64,000 nt of DNA from Legionella sp. PATHC035 (GTDB taxonomy: Bacteria; Pseudomonadota; Gammaproteobacteria; Legionellales; Legionellaceae): contig NZ_JAPHOT010000001.1 of the NCBI RefSeq assembly GCF_026191115.1, positions 2,775,001 to 2,839,000 of the forward strand, given 5' to 3'. The notes beneath the pieces are model-generated. The model saw only the letters and a program-made list of their open reading frames with translations. It was not told the origin of the DNA and ran no database searches. A program made the translations under genes and the position numbers. This document shows, in pieces, positions 20,152-29,660 of the stretch (position 1 is the stretch's first letter; each line of letters starts with the position of its first letter).

Positions 20152-21189
20152 ATGAGATTTATTCTCTTTATACTCTTCTTTTTCTTTTCTACATTGAATT
20201 ATGCTCTAAGCTTACGCACAGATGCTCCTGAGCGTTACGTGGTTCAGCATGGGGATACTTTATGGAGCATCGCCAGTCGTTATCTGCATAATCCCTGGGA
20301 ATGGAAAGAGCTTTGGCATGCCAACCCTAAAATCAAAAATCCCAATCGATTGTATCCTGGGGCGGTTCTGGTTTTAGCCTATTACGAAAATAAGCCTTAC
20401 CTCAAAGTACTCTCGAATGGCACTATCAAATTATCACCTAAGGCTCGTCCTATGCCCTTAGAAGACCCGGTGCCGGCAATTCCATTAAGTGAAATCAAGC
20501 CTTTTTTAAATGAATCCCTCATTTTGGATCAGGATGTCCTCAGTCGTGCTCCTTATATTGTTGCTTTAGTCGGGGAGCATATGATGGGTGGCCAAGGGGA
20601 TCAAGCTTGGGTTCAAGGGCTGCATCCTTCTCGAGAACTGCCTACTGGGGGTATTCCTGCTTACTCTATTTTTAGAGGGGGAAAAAATTATGAGCATCCC
20701 AAAACCAGGGAGCTCTTGGGATATCGAGCAGATTTAGTCGGGTATGCTGAGTTAGTTGCGGGAGGAGAACCGGCGACCATTTTATTAACCAGTATTAACG
20801 AAGGGATTAAAGTTCAAGACAGTGTTTTAATCAATGAGAGTCCTGAGTTTAATTTATTGTTTGAACCTAAAGCGCCTCGATTTCTCGTGCGGGGATTTAT
20901 TATTGATATGCCTGATGGGATGCCCAATGGGAATGTCCAGGAGGCAGTGGGTGGTGTAGTAGTAATCAGTTTGGGGGCACGAGAAGGATTGGAAGCAGGA
21001 GATGTACTGGGAATCTATAGAGATTCAGGTACTGTCAGTGACCCTAGAAATAAACTGTTTCCTATCAAATTACCGCCCGAGCGTATTGGCGAACTCATGG
21101 TGTTTCGCGTATTCACTAAAACCAGTTTTGCTTTAATCGTTCGCTCAACTCGCGCTGTTTATTTATCAAACTTTGTGACTAACCCATGA
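20152..21189 (+). CDS. Exported LysM-domain protein
   Basis: The ATG at 20152, about ten bases after AAAGGA, gives a signal peptide (MRFILFILFFFFSTLNYALS); an upstream in-frame ATG would add 32 residues with no ribosome site. A LysM domain covers roughly residues 28-75 (YVVQHGDTLWSIASRYL, NPNRLYPGAVLVL), binding peptidoglycan in the periplasm. The remaining 260 residues have no recognised catalytic motif. It lies between def and dprA, as in many gammaproteobacteria, and its stop overlaps the dprA start by four bases. Confidence 0.9.
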   Translation: MRFILFILFFFFSTLNYALSLRTDAPERYVVQHGDTLWSIASRYLHNPWEWKELWHANPKIKNPNRLYPGAVLVLAYYENKPYLKVLSNGTIKLSPKARPMPLEDPVPAIPLSEIKPFLNESLILDQDVLSRAPYIVALVGEHMMGGQGDQAWVQGLHPSRELPTGGIPAYSIFRGGKNYEHPKTRELLGYRADLVGYAELVAGGEPATILLTSINEGIKVQDSVLINESPEFNLLFEPKAPRFLVRGFIIDMPDGMPNGNVQEAVGGVVVISLGAREGLEAGDVLGIYRDSGTVSDPRNKLFPIKLPPERIGELMVFRVFTKTSFALIVRSTRAVYLSNFVTNP

Positions 21190-22259
21190 ATAATTTATCT
21201 TCCTACCTCGCATTAAATCGAATGGAAAGGGTGGGGCCGCGTACGGTTGCAACATTGCAAAAACGCTGGCCTGATCTGCAACAAATGTTCCAACTCTCAG
21301 CAATGGAGCTTGAAGAAGCCGGACTATCACCTCCCTTGGCACAAACCATAGCGGGTTTTGATTGGCATTTGATTGAAGAAGATCTCAGCTGGCTAGAGGC
21401 TGATGATACCCATCATCTATTGACTTGGGATTCGCCTGATTATCCCGCCTTATTGAAGGAAATTATCGACCCTCCGATCGTTTTGTATGTTAAAGGACAG
21501 CTTGCCTGCTTAAAACAACCGAAATTAGCGGTGGTAGGCAGCCGTAATCCAACGATAACTGGCAGAGAAAATGCCCGCCAATTTGCAAAAGCTATCGCCG
21601 CCCATGGAGTGACCATTGTCAGTGGTTTAGCTTTAGGAATTGATGCTGAAGCTCATGAAGGATGTTTGGAGGCTGGAGGACAGACAATCGCTGTTTTGGG
21701 AACCGGAATTGATCGGATTTATCCTTACCGACATCAGTCACTTGCGCAAAAAATTGGACAATGCGGGCTATTAATGAGCGAATTTCCTCTAAAAAGTCCT
21801 CCGACTGCTGGACATTTCCCACGAAGAAATCGTATAATAAGTGGTTTATCATTGTGCACTTTGGTTGTTGAGTCAGCAATAAAGAGTGGTTCGTTAATCA
21901 CAGCACGAATGGCCCTGGAACAAAATCGAGATGTTTTGGCAATCCCTGGTTCCATTCATAACCCCCTGGCTCGAGGGTGTCATTACCTGTTGCAGCAAGG
22001 AGCTAAATTAGTCACTTCAGTTGCCGATGTTCTTGAAGAGTTACGGATTGATTCAGAACAGCAAACAACTGATAAAGCGATTTTACCTCTTGCCAGCGGG
22101 AATAAAAACCTAGTAAAGTTCATTGGCTTTGAAATGACAACTGTTGATCAGATCATTTTACGTAGTGGATGCACCGTTGAGCAAGTCACTAGTGAGCTTG
22201 CAAAATTAGAATTAAATGGGGCTGTTGTATCTGTGCCCGGTGGCTATATGAGGTGTTAG
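21186..22259 (+). CDS. dprA: DNA-processing protein DprA (natural transformation)
   Basis: Loads RecA on incoming single-stranded DNA during transformation. An N-terminal SAM-like region is followed by the Rossmann-fold core: GSRNPTITGRENA, IVSGLALGIDAEAH, AVLGTGIDRIYP, and PRRNRIISGLS with the conserved Arg. A C-terminal winged-helix-like domain completes the 357 residues. The gene appears intact, so competence is plausible, which fits the mosaic accessory DNA further right. Translation is coupled to the LysM gene. Confidence 0.95.
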   Translation: MNNLSSYLALNRMERVGPRTVATLQKRWPDLQQMFQLSAMELEEAGLSPPLAQTIAGFDWHLIEEDLSWLEADDTHHLLTWDSPDYPALLKEIIDPPIVLYVKGQLACLKQPKLAVVGSRNPTITGRENARQFAKAIAAHGVTIVSGLALGIDAEAHEGCLEAGGQTIAVLGTGIDRIYPYRHQSLAQKIGQCGLLMSEFPLKSPPTAGHFPRRNRIISGLSLCTLVVESAIKSGSLITARMALEQNRDVLAIPGSIHNPLARGCHYLLQQGAKLVTSVADVLEELRIDSEQQTTDKAILPLASGNKNLVKFIGFEMTTVDQIILRSGCTVEQVTSELAKLELNGAVVSVPGGYMRC

Positions 22260-22262
22260 TAT

Positions 22263-22697
22263 ATGAAAGATAACTTATTTGAAATGTTATTGAGTTTATT
22301 TGAACAAAGTCTTACCCAACTGCAAAAAAGCCATAAAACCGCTGATCAGGATGCAACGGAACTAAACGATGAAGAGAGTTTGGCTTCGGAAGAACAAGTT
22401 TTGCATTTGAAGTTACAACAACAAACATCAATGCGAGTATTTACTTACGATGAGCAAATGAAATTGACTAAAGCCAGTTATCAATTTCTCATTCGTATGA
22501 AACAATGGAAAATTCTCAATGAAGAATCATTTGAAATGGTTATGAATCAATTGCAATTTTCTGACTCTCGAATCGTGACGCTTCAAGAAACTAAATGGAC
22601 AATTAGAAATACTTTAGCCAGTACTTTGAATGAAGAACAATTGGCTTTTCTTGATTTAGTTCTTTATCAATCAGAAGATCAATTGACATTACATTAA
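22263..22697 (+). CDS. smg: Smg family protein (DUF494)
   Basis: 144 residues beginning MKDNLFEMLLSLFEQ and ending in the TKWTIRNTLASTLNEEQLAFLDLVLYQ block typical of Smg. It is three bases after dprA and upstream of topA, the common dprA-smg-topA order. The function is unknown. Unlike the longer forms, residues 22-45 form an acidic low-complexity insert. Confidence 0.92.
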   Translation: MKDNLFEMLLSLFEQSLTQLQKSHKTADQDATELNDEESLASEEQVLHLKLQQQTSMRVFTYDEQMKLTKASYQFLIRMKQWKILNEESFEMVMNQLQFSDSRIVTLQETKWTIRNTLASTLNEEQLAFLDLVLYQSEDQLTLH

Positions 22698-22828
22698 AAG
22701 ATCATCTATTCCTATACTACTAGAAGTTGTTGCTATTTCATATTCAGCACCAATCCCCCATTTTTTTCTGCAATAGGGGATATTGGGTGGCTTAAGGATG
22801 AAGTGAAAAGGATAAGGTTAACGTTACT

Positions 22829-25114
22829 ATGAGTAAACATTTGGTGATCGTTGAATCACCCGCCAAAGCGAAGACGATTCAAAAATATTTGGGCAGTGAC
22901 TATGAGGTTGTTGCCTCTTATGGACATGTTCGTGATTTGCCAGCACGCAAAGGGTCGGTTAATCCCGATAAACACTTTGCTATGACTTATGTTCCGATTG
23001 AGAGGAACTCAAGACATATCGAAACCATTGCAAAAATGCTGAAAAAATCAGATTCTTTATTACTGGCAACGGACCCTGATCGCGAAGGCGAGGCCATTTC
23101 TTGGCATATTTATGAATTAATGAAAGAAAAAAATCTGACCAAGGATAAACCGATTCATCGGATTTTTTTCAATGAAATCACCAAATCAGCAATTCAGGAT
23201 GCAATCAATCATCCCCGTTCAATTTCTATGGATTTAGTTAATGCCCAACAAGCACGACGCGCATTGGATTATTTAGTGGGTTTTAATTTGTCCCCTCTGT
23301 TATGGAAAAAAGTCAGAAGAGGACTCTCTGCGGGTCGAGTACAAAGCCCGGCACTGCGACTTATTGTCGAGCGAGAAGAAGAAATTGAGCGTTTTGTACC
23401 TCAAGAGTATTGGAAGATTTTGGCTCAATGTCTTCATACTAATGTATCTTTTGAAGCCCGGTTGACGCACTTCAAAAATGAAAAATTACAACAATTTACC
23501 GTAAATAAAGAAGATCAGGCACAACAAATCAAAGAACATTTGCTGCGTGAGGCACAAGGATATTTACAGGTCAGCCAAATTGAGAAAAAGCAACGCAAGC
23601 GTAAGCCTTCACCACCGTTTATTACCTCAACCTTGCAACAAGAAGCAGCACGAAAATTAGGCTTTACGGCGCGAAAATCAATGATGGTCGCCCAACAATT
23701 GTATGAAGGGATAGATATCGGGACTGGAACAGTGGGTCTTATCTCGTATATGCGTACCGATTCGGTTAATTTATCGACGGAAGCAATAGAGGAAACCCGA
23801 CAGTTTATTACAGAGCGGTATGGTGTCGACAATTGTCCTTCAAGTCCAAGACTTTATAAAACCAAATCCAAAAATGCTCAAGAAGCCCATGAGGCAATTC
23901 GACCCACATCGATTAAGCGTACGCCCGAAATGGTGCAATCGGCATTGACCGCGGATCAATACAAACTCTACAGCCTTATTTGGAAACGAACAGTAGCTTG
24001 CCAAATGGCCGATGCAATCCTTGATACGGTTGCTGTTGATTTAAATTGTGGGGAAGGGAACATCTTTCGCGCGAATGGTTCTACCATCACTTTTCCTGGC
24101 TTCCTCTCTGTATACGAAGAAGGTCGTGATGATACCAAAGACGATGAAGGTGAAGGCTCATTACTGCCGGCATTCGTTGTTGGTGAAAAGGTTAAGGTAC
24201 AAGACATCCTGGCCAATCAACATTTCACCGAGCCGCCTCCAAGATATTCTGAAGCAACTTTGGTTAAGGCATTAGAAGAATATGATATTGGCCGCCCATC
24301 AACCTATGCGTCCATTATTCATACCTTACAACAGCGTGAATACGTGATTGTGGATAAGAAAAGATTCTTCCCAACGGATGTTGGCCGTATTGTGAATCGT
24401 TTCTTGACTGGTTATTTTACGCGTTACGTAGACTATAAATTCACCGCTGAGCTTGAGGACACATTAGATGCGATTTCGCGTGGTGAAAAAGAATGGATTC
24501 CCGTTTTAGAAGAGTTCTGGAAGCCTTTTGTACAACAAATAGAAACTACGGATCAACAGGTCCAGCGTAAAGATGTCACTACAGAAGTTTTGGATCAACA
24601 ATGTCCTAAATGCGGAAAGGCACTGTCCATAAGATTGGGTAAACGAGGACGATTTATTGGATGCACAGGTTATCCTGAGTGTGATTACACGCAGGATATT
24701 GCCGGCCAAGAGCACGAAAAAAATGAACCCGAAGTGGTTGAGGGAAGAGCTTGTCCCGTGTGCTCCAGTCCGTTACACATAAAAAATGGGCGTTATGGCC
24801 GCTTTATTGGCTGCAGTAATTATCCTCAATGCAAGCACATGGAGCCAATAGAAAAACCAGCGGATACAGGTGTGGAATGTCCCAAGTGTCATGAAGCAAA
24901 AATTCTGCAGCGTAAATCAAGAAAGGGCAAAATTTTCTATTCTTGTGGCAATTATCCTAAATGCGATTATGCTTTATGGAATGAACCGATCAACCAACCG
25001 TGCCCCAAATGCAATTGGCCGATTTTAACGGTAAAAGAAAGCAAAAAATTTGGTCGACAAATTCTTTGCCCACAAGATGGATGCGGTTACTCTGTCAAGG
25101 ATGAAGAGGAATAA
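22829..25114 (+). CDS. topA: DNA topoisomerase I (type IA, omega protein)
   Basis: Relaxes negatively supercoiled DNA. The TOPRIM domain opens with VIVESPAKAKTI (catalytic Glu) and includes TDPDREGEAISWH. The active-site Tyr lies in LISYMRTDSVNLS, near residue 308. Four C-terminal Cys4 zinc ribbons are visible (CPKCGKA, CPVCSSP, CPKCHEA, CPKCNWP), the last with its distal cysteines in CPQDGC. The 761 residues are normal for gammaproteobacteria. Confidence 0.98.
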   Translation: MSKHLVIVESPAKAKTIQKYLGSDYEVVASYGHVRDLPARKGSVNPDKHFAMTYVPIERNSRHIETIAKMLKKSDSLLLATDPDREGEAISWHIYELMKEKNLTKDKPIHRIFFNEITKSAIQDAINHPRSISMDLVNAQQARRALDYLVGFNLSPLLWKKVRRGLSAGRVQSPALRLIVEREEEIERFVPQEYWKILAQCLHTNVSFEARLTHFKNEKLQQFTVNKEDQAQQIKEHLLREAQGYLQVSQIEKKQRKRKPSPPFITSTLQQEAARKLGFTARKSMMVAQQLYEGIDIGTGTVGLISYMRTDSVNLSTEAIEETRQFITERYGVDNCPSSPRLYKTKSKNAQEAHEAIRPTSIKRTPEMVQSALTADQYKLYSLIWKRTVACQMADAILDTVAVDLNCGEGNIFRANGSTITFPGFLSVYEEGRDDTKDDEGEGSLLPAFVVGEKVKVQDILANQHFTEPPPRYSEATLVKALEEYDIGRPSTYASIIHTLQQREYVIVDKKRFFPTDVGRIVNRFLTGYFTRYVDYKFTAELEDTLDAISRGEKEWIPVLEEFWKPFVQQIETTDQQVQRKDVTTEVLDQQCPKCGKALSIRLGKRGRFIGCTGYPECDYTQDIAGQEHEKNEPEVVEGRACPVCSSPLHIKNGRYGRFIGCSNYPQCKHMEPIEKPADTGVECPKCHEAKILQRKSRKGKIFYSCGNYPKCDYALWNEPINQPCPKCNWPILTVKESKKFGRQILCPQDGCGYSVKDEEE

Positions 25115-25152
25115 TTCAGTAGGGCAGCGAATCAGTTCTGGCTGCAGTAAAT

Positions 25153-25182
25153 CCTGGGTTGGGCCTGTAGGCTTCACCCAGG
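25153..25182. repeat. Hairpin at the topA / small lipoprotein junction
   Basis: CCTGGGT (25153-25159) pairs with ACCCAGG (25176-25182), with an inner GGCCT/AGGC step. It is followed by TTACAG, like the REP-like ends elsewhere. It sits between convergent genes and could end both transcripts, although no T-run follows. Confidence 0.6.
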
Positions 25183-25197
25183 TTACAGTGGGTGAGA

Positions 25198-25428
25198 TCA
25201 ATAAAAATCAATTGTTGTGGTCGTTACATCCAGAGGACCTACAGGATAAGAATAAACGGTTACTGGTTGCACAACCGGTGTCACCGCAGGCCGGACAACA
25301 ACGGGTCTGTAGGATACTACAGGCTTATAGGCAACCACTGCTGGTGCATATGCTGGTGTGTAGTATACCGTGTTGCAACAACATCCAACCATCAAAGCCA
25401 TACTTCCTAACAGAATGATCCATTTCAT
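25198..25428 (-). CDS. Small Val/Pro/Tyr-rich lipoprotein
   Basis: 76 residues with a lipoprotein signal (MKWIILLGSMALMVGC, cysteine at 16, followed by two more Cys). The rest is a low-complexity Val/Pro/Tyr/Ala stretch (APAVVAYKPVVSYRPVVV) ending in VTTTTIDFY. AGAGGGCTTCATA precedes the ATG. It is convergent with topA. The role is unknown; the composition suggests an extended cell-envelope protein. Confidence 0.75.
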   Translation of the reverse strand: MKWIILLGSMALMVGCCCNTVYYTPAYAPAVVAYKPVVSYRPVVVRPAVTPVVQPVTVYSYPVGPLDVTTTTIDFY

Positions 25429-25667
25429 TATGAAGCCCTCTTAGTGGATTCTTACGGAAAGTGTAGATTATTTAAACAATAATATCCAGAATTAACCAGC
25501 CTGGCTTTTTTTTGTCGCGTGGTGTTCGAAATCGAACAAAAAAGTTCCCCGCTTCCGTTCTCGGGGAAAGGAGTAAGGGAGTAATATAAACTCATTCTTC
25601 CTGTTCATTTTGAATCGGTATATACTCATCATCTTCTATTAGAAAATAACTCAAACAGGATGTAGTG

Positions 25668-27905
25668 ATGTTAGACAGGACCATTGTAGTTGATGAGCAA
25701 TTTATAAATCGAGTCCAACAAGCAGACTTTCCAAAACCCAAGAGTATAATGAGTCCAGAAACGGCGGAATTGGATAAGAAAACTGCCATAGAGCTTTTTG
25801 ATTCGCAAATCAAATCCCGCCTCCTTGATTTGATCGCCAGGCAGCTTAAGGAAAAAGGTTTGTCTTTTTATACCATAGGCAGCAGTGGACACGAAGGAAA
25901 TGCGGTTTGGGGACAAGTTTTTCGTCCCGATGATATGGCATTTTTGCATTATCGAAGTGGCGCCTTTTATTTACAACGTGCTAAAAAAATAGAGGGAACT
26001 GATGGGGTTAAGGATATTTTACTGTCTTTGGTTGCCGCAGCAACCGATCCTATTTCAGGAGGACGCCATAAAGTTTTTGGAAGTGTCCCTTTAAATATTC
26101 CGCCACAAACCTCAACTATCGCATCGCATTTACCCAAAGCCCTAGGCGCTGCCTTATCGATTACTCGTGCAAAAGAATTAAATACCCCCAGCAATTTACA
26201 TCCGGATTCTGTGATCATTTGCACATTTGGTGATGCCTCGACCAACCATGCCTCGGCACAAGCTACTTTGAATTCTTGCTCTTGGATTGCACAGCAAAAT
26301 TATCCTTTACCCATTGTATTTATTTGTGAAGACAATGGCATAGGCATTTCTGTGCCCACTCCATCAGGCTGGATAGAACGTTCTGTCAGTGCTCGACCTG
26401 GTTTGCATTACATTGCCTGTGATGGTTTGAATCTCGCTGATGCTTATGCCGCAGCACAAGAGGCAGAATATTTGGCGCGTGTAAAAAAACAGCCGGTTTT
26501 TTTGCATATGCGCTGTGTGCGTTTGCTCGGGCATGCCGGTTCCGATATTGAATCCCAATATTGTACCTCTGAGGAAATTGAAGCCAGAGAGGCCCAGGAT
26601 CCTTTGTTGCATTCGGCAGGCATTCTCTATCGGGAAGGCTGGATGAGTATTCCTGACATACTAAGCCTTTATCAAAGTAATAAAGATTTGATTGAAGCCA
26701 AAGCGCTGGACGCCATAAGGCAACCCAAACTCTCCAGTGCTGATGCAGTGATGTCGTCGCTCATCCCTTCGGTAGCTAAAAAGCCAGCACTTCCTCTTCC
26801 CAGTGAGGAACAACGAACCCAAGTTTTTGCCAATGCGTTCCCGCAACTAGCCCAGAAACGCAATTTATGCCAACAGATCAATTTTGCTTTGACAGATTTA
26901 ATGATGCAATACCCCAACCTGTTGGTATTTGGTGAAGATGTAGGTAAAAAAGGGGGCGTATATCGAGTCACTGCCGATTTACAGGCCCGGTTTGGACAAC
27001 GGCGCGTATTTGATACCCTTTTGGATGAGACAACGATTTTAGGTACCGCCATTGGCTTGGCTCATAATGGATTTATTCCGGTTCCAGAAATTCAGTTTTT
27101 GGCTTATTTGCATAATGCCGAAGACCAGCTGCGCGGCGAAGCCTCCACCTTATCCTTTTTCTCCAGCGGCCAATATCAAAATCCCATGGTTCTGCGCATT
27201 GCCTCACTGGCTTATCAGAAAGGATTTGGGGGCCATTTCCATAATGATAACTCCATTGCCGTACTTCGCGATTTACCCGGAGTGATTGTTGCTTGCCCTT
27301 CAAATGGCCCTGACGCTGCAAAAATGTTACGTACTTGTGTCCGTATGGCGTACGAAGAAGGTCGGGTCATTGTCTTTTTAGAACCCATCGCTTTATACAT
27401 GACGAAAGACTTGCATGAAGCAGGGGATAATGGATGGCTTTTTAATTATCCAGCACCGGATACGGTGATTGCCCCAGGAGAGGTGGGTGTCTATGGAGAG
27501 GGGACTACGGTTATCTTAACCTATGCTAATGGTTATTATTTATCACGACAAGCTGCAAAGGTCCTGCAGGAAGAACATCATATTTCCGTAAAAATAGTCG
27601 ACTTACGATGGCTTAGCCCCTTACCTGTCGAAGGAATTTTGAAAGAAATCGCCAAAGCGAAAAACGTATTAATTGTGGATGAGGGCAGACAAAGTGCTTC
27701 GGTCAGTGAGGGCTTGATGACTTTGTTATTAGAAGAGGCCTCAACGAGTTTAAAAATCAAGCGAATTACCGGTAAAGATTGCTTTATTCCCTTGGGTAAT
27801 GCCTGGCAATATTTGTTACCCAGTAAAGAAAGTATTATTGAAGCGGTGATTGCGTTACAGTCAGATAAAAGGGAGAAAGAAAGTGGACGACTTGTTGTTT
27901 CTTGA
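25668..27905 (+). CDS. 2-oxoacid dehydrogenase E1, alpha and beta subunits fused
   Basis: Thiamine-diphosphate enzyme of the branched-chain 2-oxoacid/pyruvate (alpha2beta2-type) class. The N-terminal half (about 1-370) is E1-alpha, with RSGAFYLQRA and the TPP/Mg motif as GDASTNHASAQA. The C-terminal half (about 385-745) is E1-beta, with FGEDVGKKGGVYRVT, TLLDETTILGTAIGLA and RWLSPLP. I choose the ATG at 25668 over the preceding GTG because ACAGGA then has proper spacing. No E2 or E3 gene is near. The downstream acyl-CoA dehydrogenase overlaps, so the complex may feed it; the substrate is not determined by the sequence. Confidence 0.88.
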   Translation: MLDRTIVVDEQFINRVQQADFPKPKSIMSPETAELDKKTAIELFDSQIKSRLLDLIARQLKEKGLSFYTIGSSGHEGNAVWGQVFRPDDMAFLHYRSGAFYLQRAKKIEGTDGVKDILLSLVAAATDPISGGRHKVFGSVPLNIPPQTSTIASHLPKALGAALSITRAKELNTPSNLHPDSVIICTFGDASTNHASAQATLNSCSWIAQQNYPLPIVFICEDNGIGISVPTPSGWIERSVSARPGLHYIACDGLNLADAYAAAQEAEYLARVKKQPVFLHMRCVRLLGHAGSDIESQYCTSEEIEAREAQDPLLHSAGILYREGWMSIPDILSLYQSNKDLIEAKALDAIRQPKLSSADAVMSSLIPSVAKKPALPLPSEEQRTQVFANAFPQLAQKRNLCQQINFALTDLMMQYPNLLVFGEDVGKKGGVYRVTADLQARFGQRRVFDTLLDETTILGTAIGLAHNGFIPVPEIQFLAYLHNAEDQLRGEASTLSFFSSGQYQNPMVLRIASLAYQKGFGGHFHNDNSIAVLRDLPGVIVACPSNGPDAAKMLRTCVRMAYEEGRVIVFLEPIALYMTKDLHEAGDNGWLFNYPAPDTVIAPGEVGVYGEGTTVILTYANGYYLSRQAAKVLQEEHHISVKIVDLRWLSPLPVEGILKEIAKAKNVLIVDEGRQSASVSEGLMTLLLEEASTSLKIKRITGKDCFIPLGNAWQYLLPSKESIIEAVIALQSDKREKESGRLVVS

Positions 27906-29040
27906 TGAGCAGTTGAATGGTGATGAGCGCATGATACGCGATAGCGTTGCGCGTTTTGTCAGCAATGATGTAATGCCTTTGATGGCCGAGTCTTTTGAAC
28001 ATGCTCAATTTCCACGAGAGCTTATTAAAAAATCCGCCGAAATGGGGTTATTGGGTTTGACTTTGCCTGCTGAGTACGGTGGTGCTGAAGCGTCTTATGT
28101 TGCATACGGTTTGGTTTGCCAGGAGTTAGAGCGCGGCGATAGCGGGTTACGGAGTTTTGTTTCCGTGCAAAGTTCTTTATGCATGTATCCTATTTTTCGT
28201 TATGGTTCTGAAGAGCAACGCCTACGTTTTTTACCCGGGATGGCTGCAGGTGAGATTATCGGTTGTTTTGGTTTGACTGAACCTGATTTTGGTTCAGATC
28301 CGGGTGGGATGAGAACCACTGCGAAGAAAGTGAAGGGCGGCTGGATTTTGAATGGTGCTAAAATGTGGATCACCAATTCACCCATCGCTGATCTCGCGAT
28401 TGTTTGGGCAAAAACCGAAGACGGGATCCGTGGCTTTATTGTGGATGCTCACTCTGAAGGATTACGTCGCCCTGAAATCAAATTAAAGATGTCACTACGT
28501 GCTTCAAATACAGGGGAGTTGGTGTTTGATGATGTTTTTGTCCCTGATGAAAATTATCTCCCTGGAAGTGACAAAGGTTTGGGTGCGCCTTTAAGTTGCT
28601 TAAGCCAGGCGCGGTATGGCATTGCCTGGGGCGTAATGGGGGCGGCAATGGCCTGTTTTGATATCACTCGAGATTACCTCTTAGAGCGTAAGCAATTTGA
28701 TAAACCTCTGGCATCATTCCAGCTTATTCAAAAAGACCTGGCAGATATGTATACTGAAATTATTAAGGCACAATGTCTTAATTTACAGATAGGCCGGATA
28801 AAAGATAATCATCGCGAGAATCCGGTGATGATTTCTCTGGCTAAAGGCAATGCCTGCCGTGAAGCATTGAATATTGCACGAAAATGCAGGAATCTATTAG
28901 GGGCAAATGGAGTCAGCCTTGAGTATCATGTGATTCGTCACATGCTTAATTTAGAATCAGTCTTTACCTACGAGGGTACGGACAATGTCCATACGCTCGT
29001 ACTTGGAAAACATATTACAGGAATTAATGCTTTTGCTTAA
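27883..29040 (+). CDS. gcdH: Acyl-CoA dehydrogenase, glutaryl-CoA dehydrogenase type
   Basis: FAD enzyme converting glutaryl-CoA to crotonyl-CoA plus CO2 in lysine/tryptophan breakdown. A GTG start at 27883 after GGGAGAAAGAAA gives 385 residues and VDDLLFLDEQL; the frame begins 33 bases earlier without a ribosome site. It shows CFGLTEPDFGSDPGGM, KMWITNSPIADLAIVWAK, the family's ARYGIAWG segment, and the catalytic Glu in TYEGTDNVHTLVLG. It overlaps the E1 gene by 23 bases, so the two are co-translated. The assignment within the acyl-CoA dehydrogenases is good but substrate is inferred. Confidence 0.88.
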   Translation: MDDLLFLDEQLNGDERMIRDSVARFVSNDVMPLMAESFEHAQFPRELIKKSAEMGLLGLTLPAEYGGAEASYVAYGLVCQELERGDSGLRSFVSVQSSLCMYPIFRYGSEEQRLRFLPGMAAGEIIGCFGLTEPDFGSDPGGMRTTAKKVKGGWILNGAKMWITNSPIADLAIVWAKTEDGIRGFIVDAHSEGLRRPEIKLKMSLRASNTGELVFDDVFVPDENYLPGSDKGLGAPLSCLSQARYGIAWGVMGAAMACFDITRDYLLERKQFDKPLASFQLIQKDLADMYTEIIKAQCLNLQIGRIKDNHRENPVMISLAKGNACREALNIARKCRNLLGANGVSLEYHVIRHMLNLESVFTYEGTDNVHTLVLGKHITGINAFA

Positions 29041-29082
29041 ACCAGACACCAAACGGTTAAGCACCAAGATCAATGGCTTAAT

Positions 29083-29114
29083 GTAACCTGGAAATTGGAT
29101 CCAGGTTACTTTTT
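29083..29114 (+). terminator. Intrinsic terminator after gcdH
   Basis: GTAACCTGG (29083-29091) and CCAGGTTAC (29101-29109) form a 9-bp perfect stem followed by TTTTT. Confidence 0.88.
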
Positions 29115-29240
29115 GTTCTATAAGTTATTGGCATCGCCAGGGTTTAACAGGAGTTCTTTCTCAAATTAGAACTTATTCTTCATGCATCAGGATTGTGTGA
29201 AGCGAAGCAGGTTTATTCGGCAACTTACAGGAGTATCCCT

Positions 29241-29597
29241 ATGTTTAAAATGACTTTAAAAACAGCGTTAATTTTAACTTTACCTGTATTCAGTATGAAT
29301 GTGCAGTGCGGGCCAAGCAAAGAATTTTTAGCCAATCAGTGCTATGAGCTTTCTCGAGTGATAGTCTCTTTGGCGGACAACCAAGAGAAAAAAGTCTGCA
29401 TTAATAAACTCTATATGGCTTCAGTACAAATGAGTTCAGCAGCTTATTTAATCATGCAGGACTCTTCTGATGTGGCAAAAGAGCTATTGAATAATGCAGT
29501 AGCTGCCTTGCAATATGCCGAGCTATTGAGCTGCAAGCAATACATTCAAATTTCACATTCTAAATTTGAAGCCCATAAGATTAAAACATTATTATAA
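29241..29597 (+). CDS. Small exported hypothetical protein
   Basis: The ATG at 29241 follows ACAGGAGTATCCCT; the frame extends 48 bases upstream without support. The 118-residue product has a signal peptide (MFKMTLKTALILTLPVFSMN) and is helical. It has four cysteines after the likely cleavage site (near VQCGPS), compatible with two disulfides. I do not recognise a family. Confidence 0.72.
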   Translation: MFKMTLKTALILTLPVFSMNVQCGPSKEFLANQCYELSRVIVSLADNQEKKVCINKLYMASVQMSSAAYLIMQDSSDVAKELLNNAVAALQYAELLSCKQYIQISHSKFEAHKIKTLL

Positions 29598-29660
29598 AAA
29601 TAAGCCTGCTCCTCGGGTATTCATTACAGACTTGAGGAGTTGGGTAGCAGGAGTCAGGAC

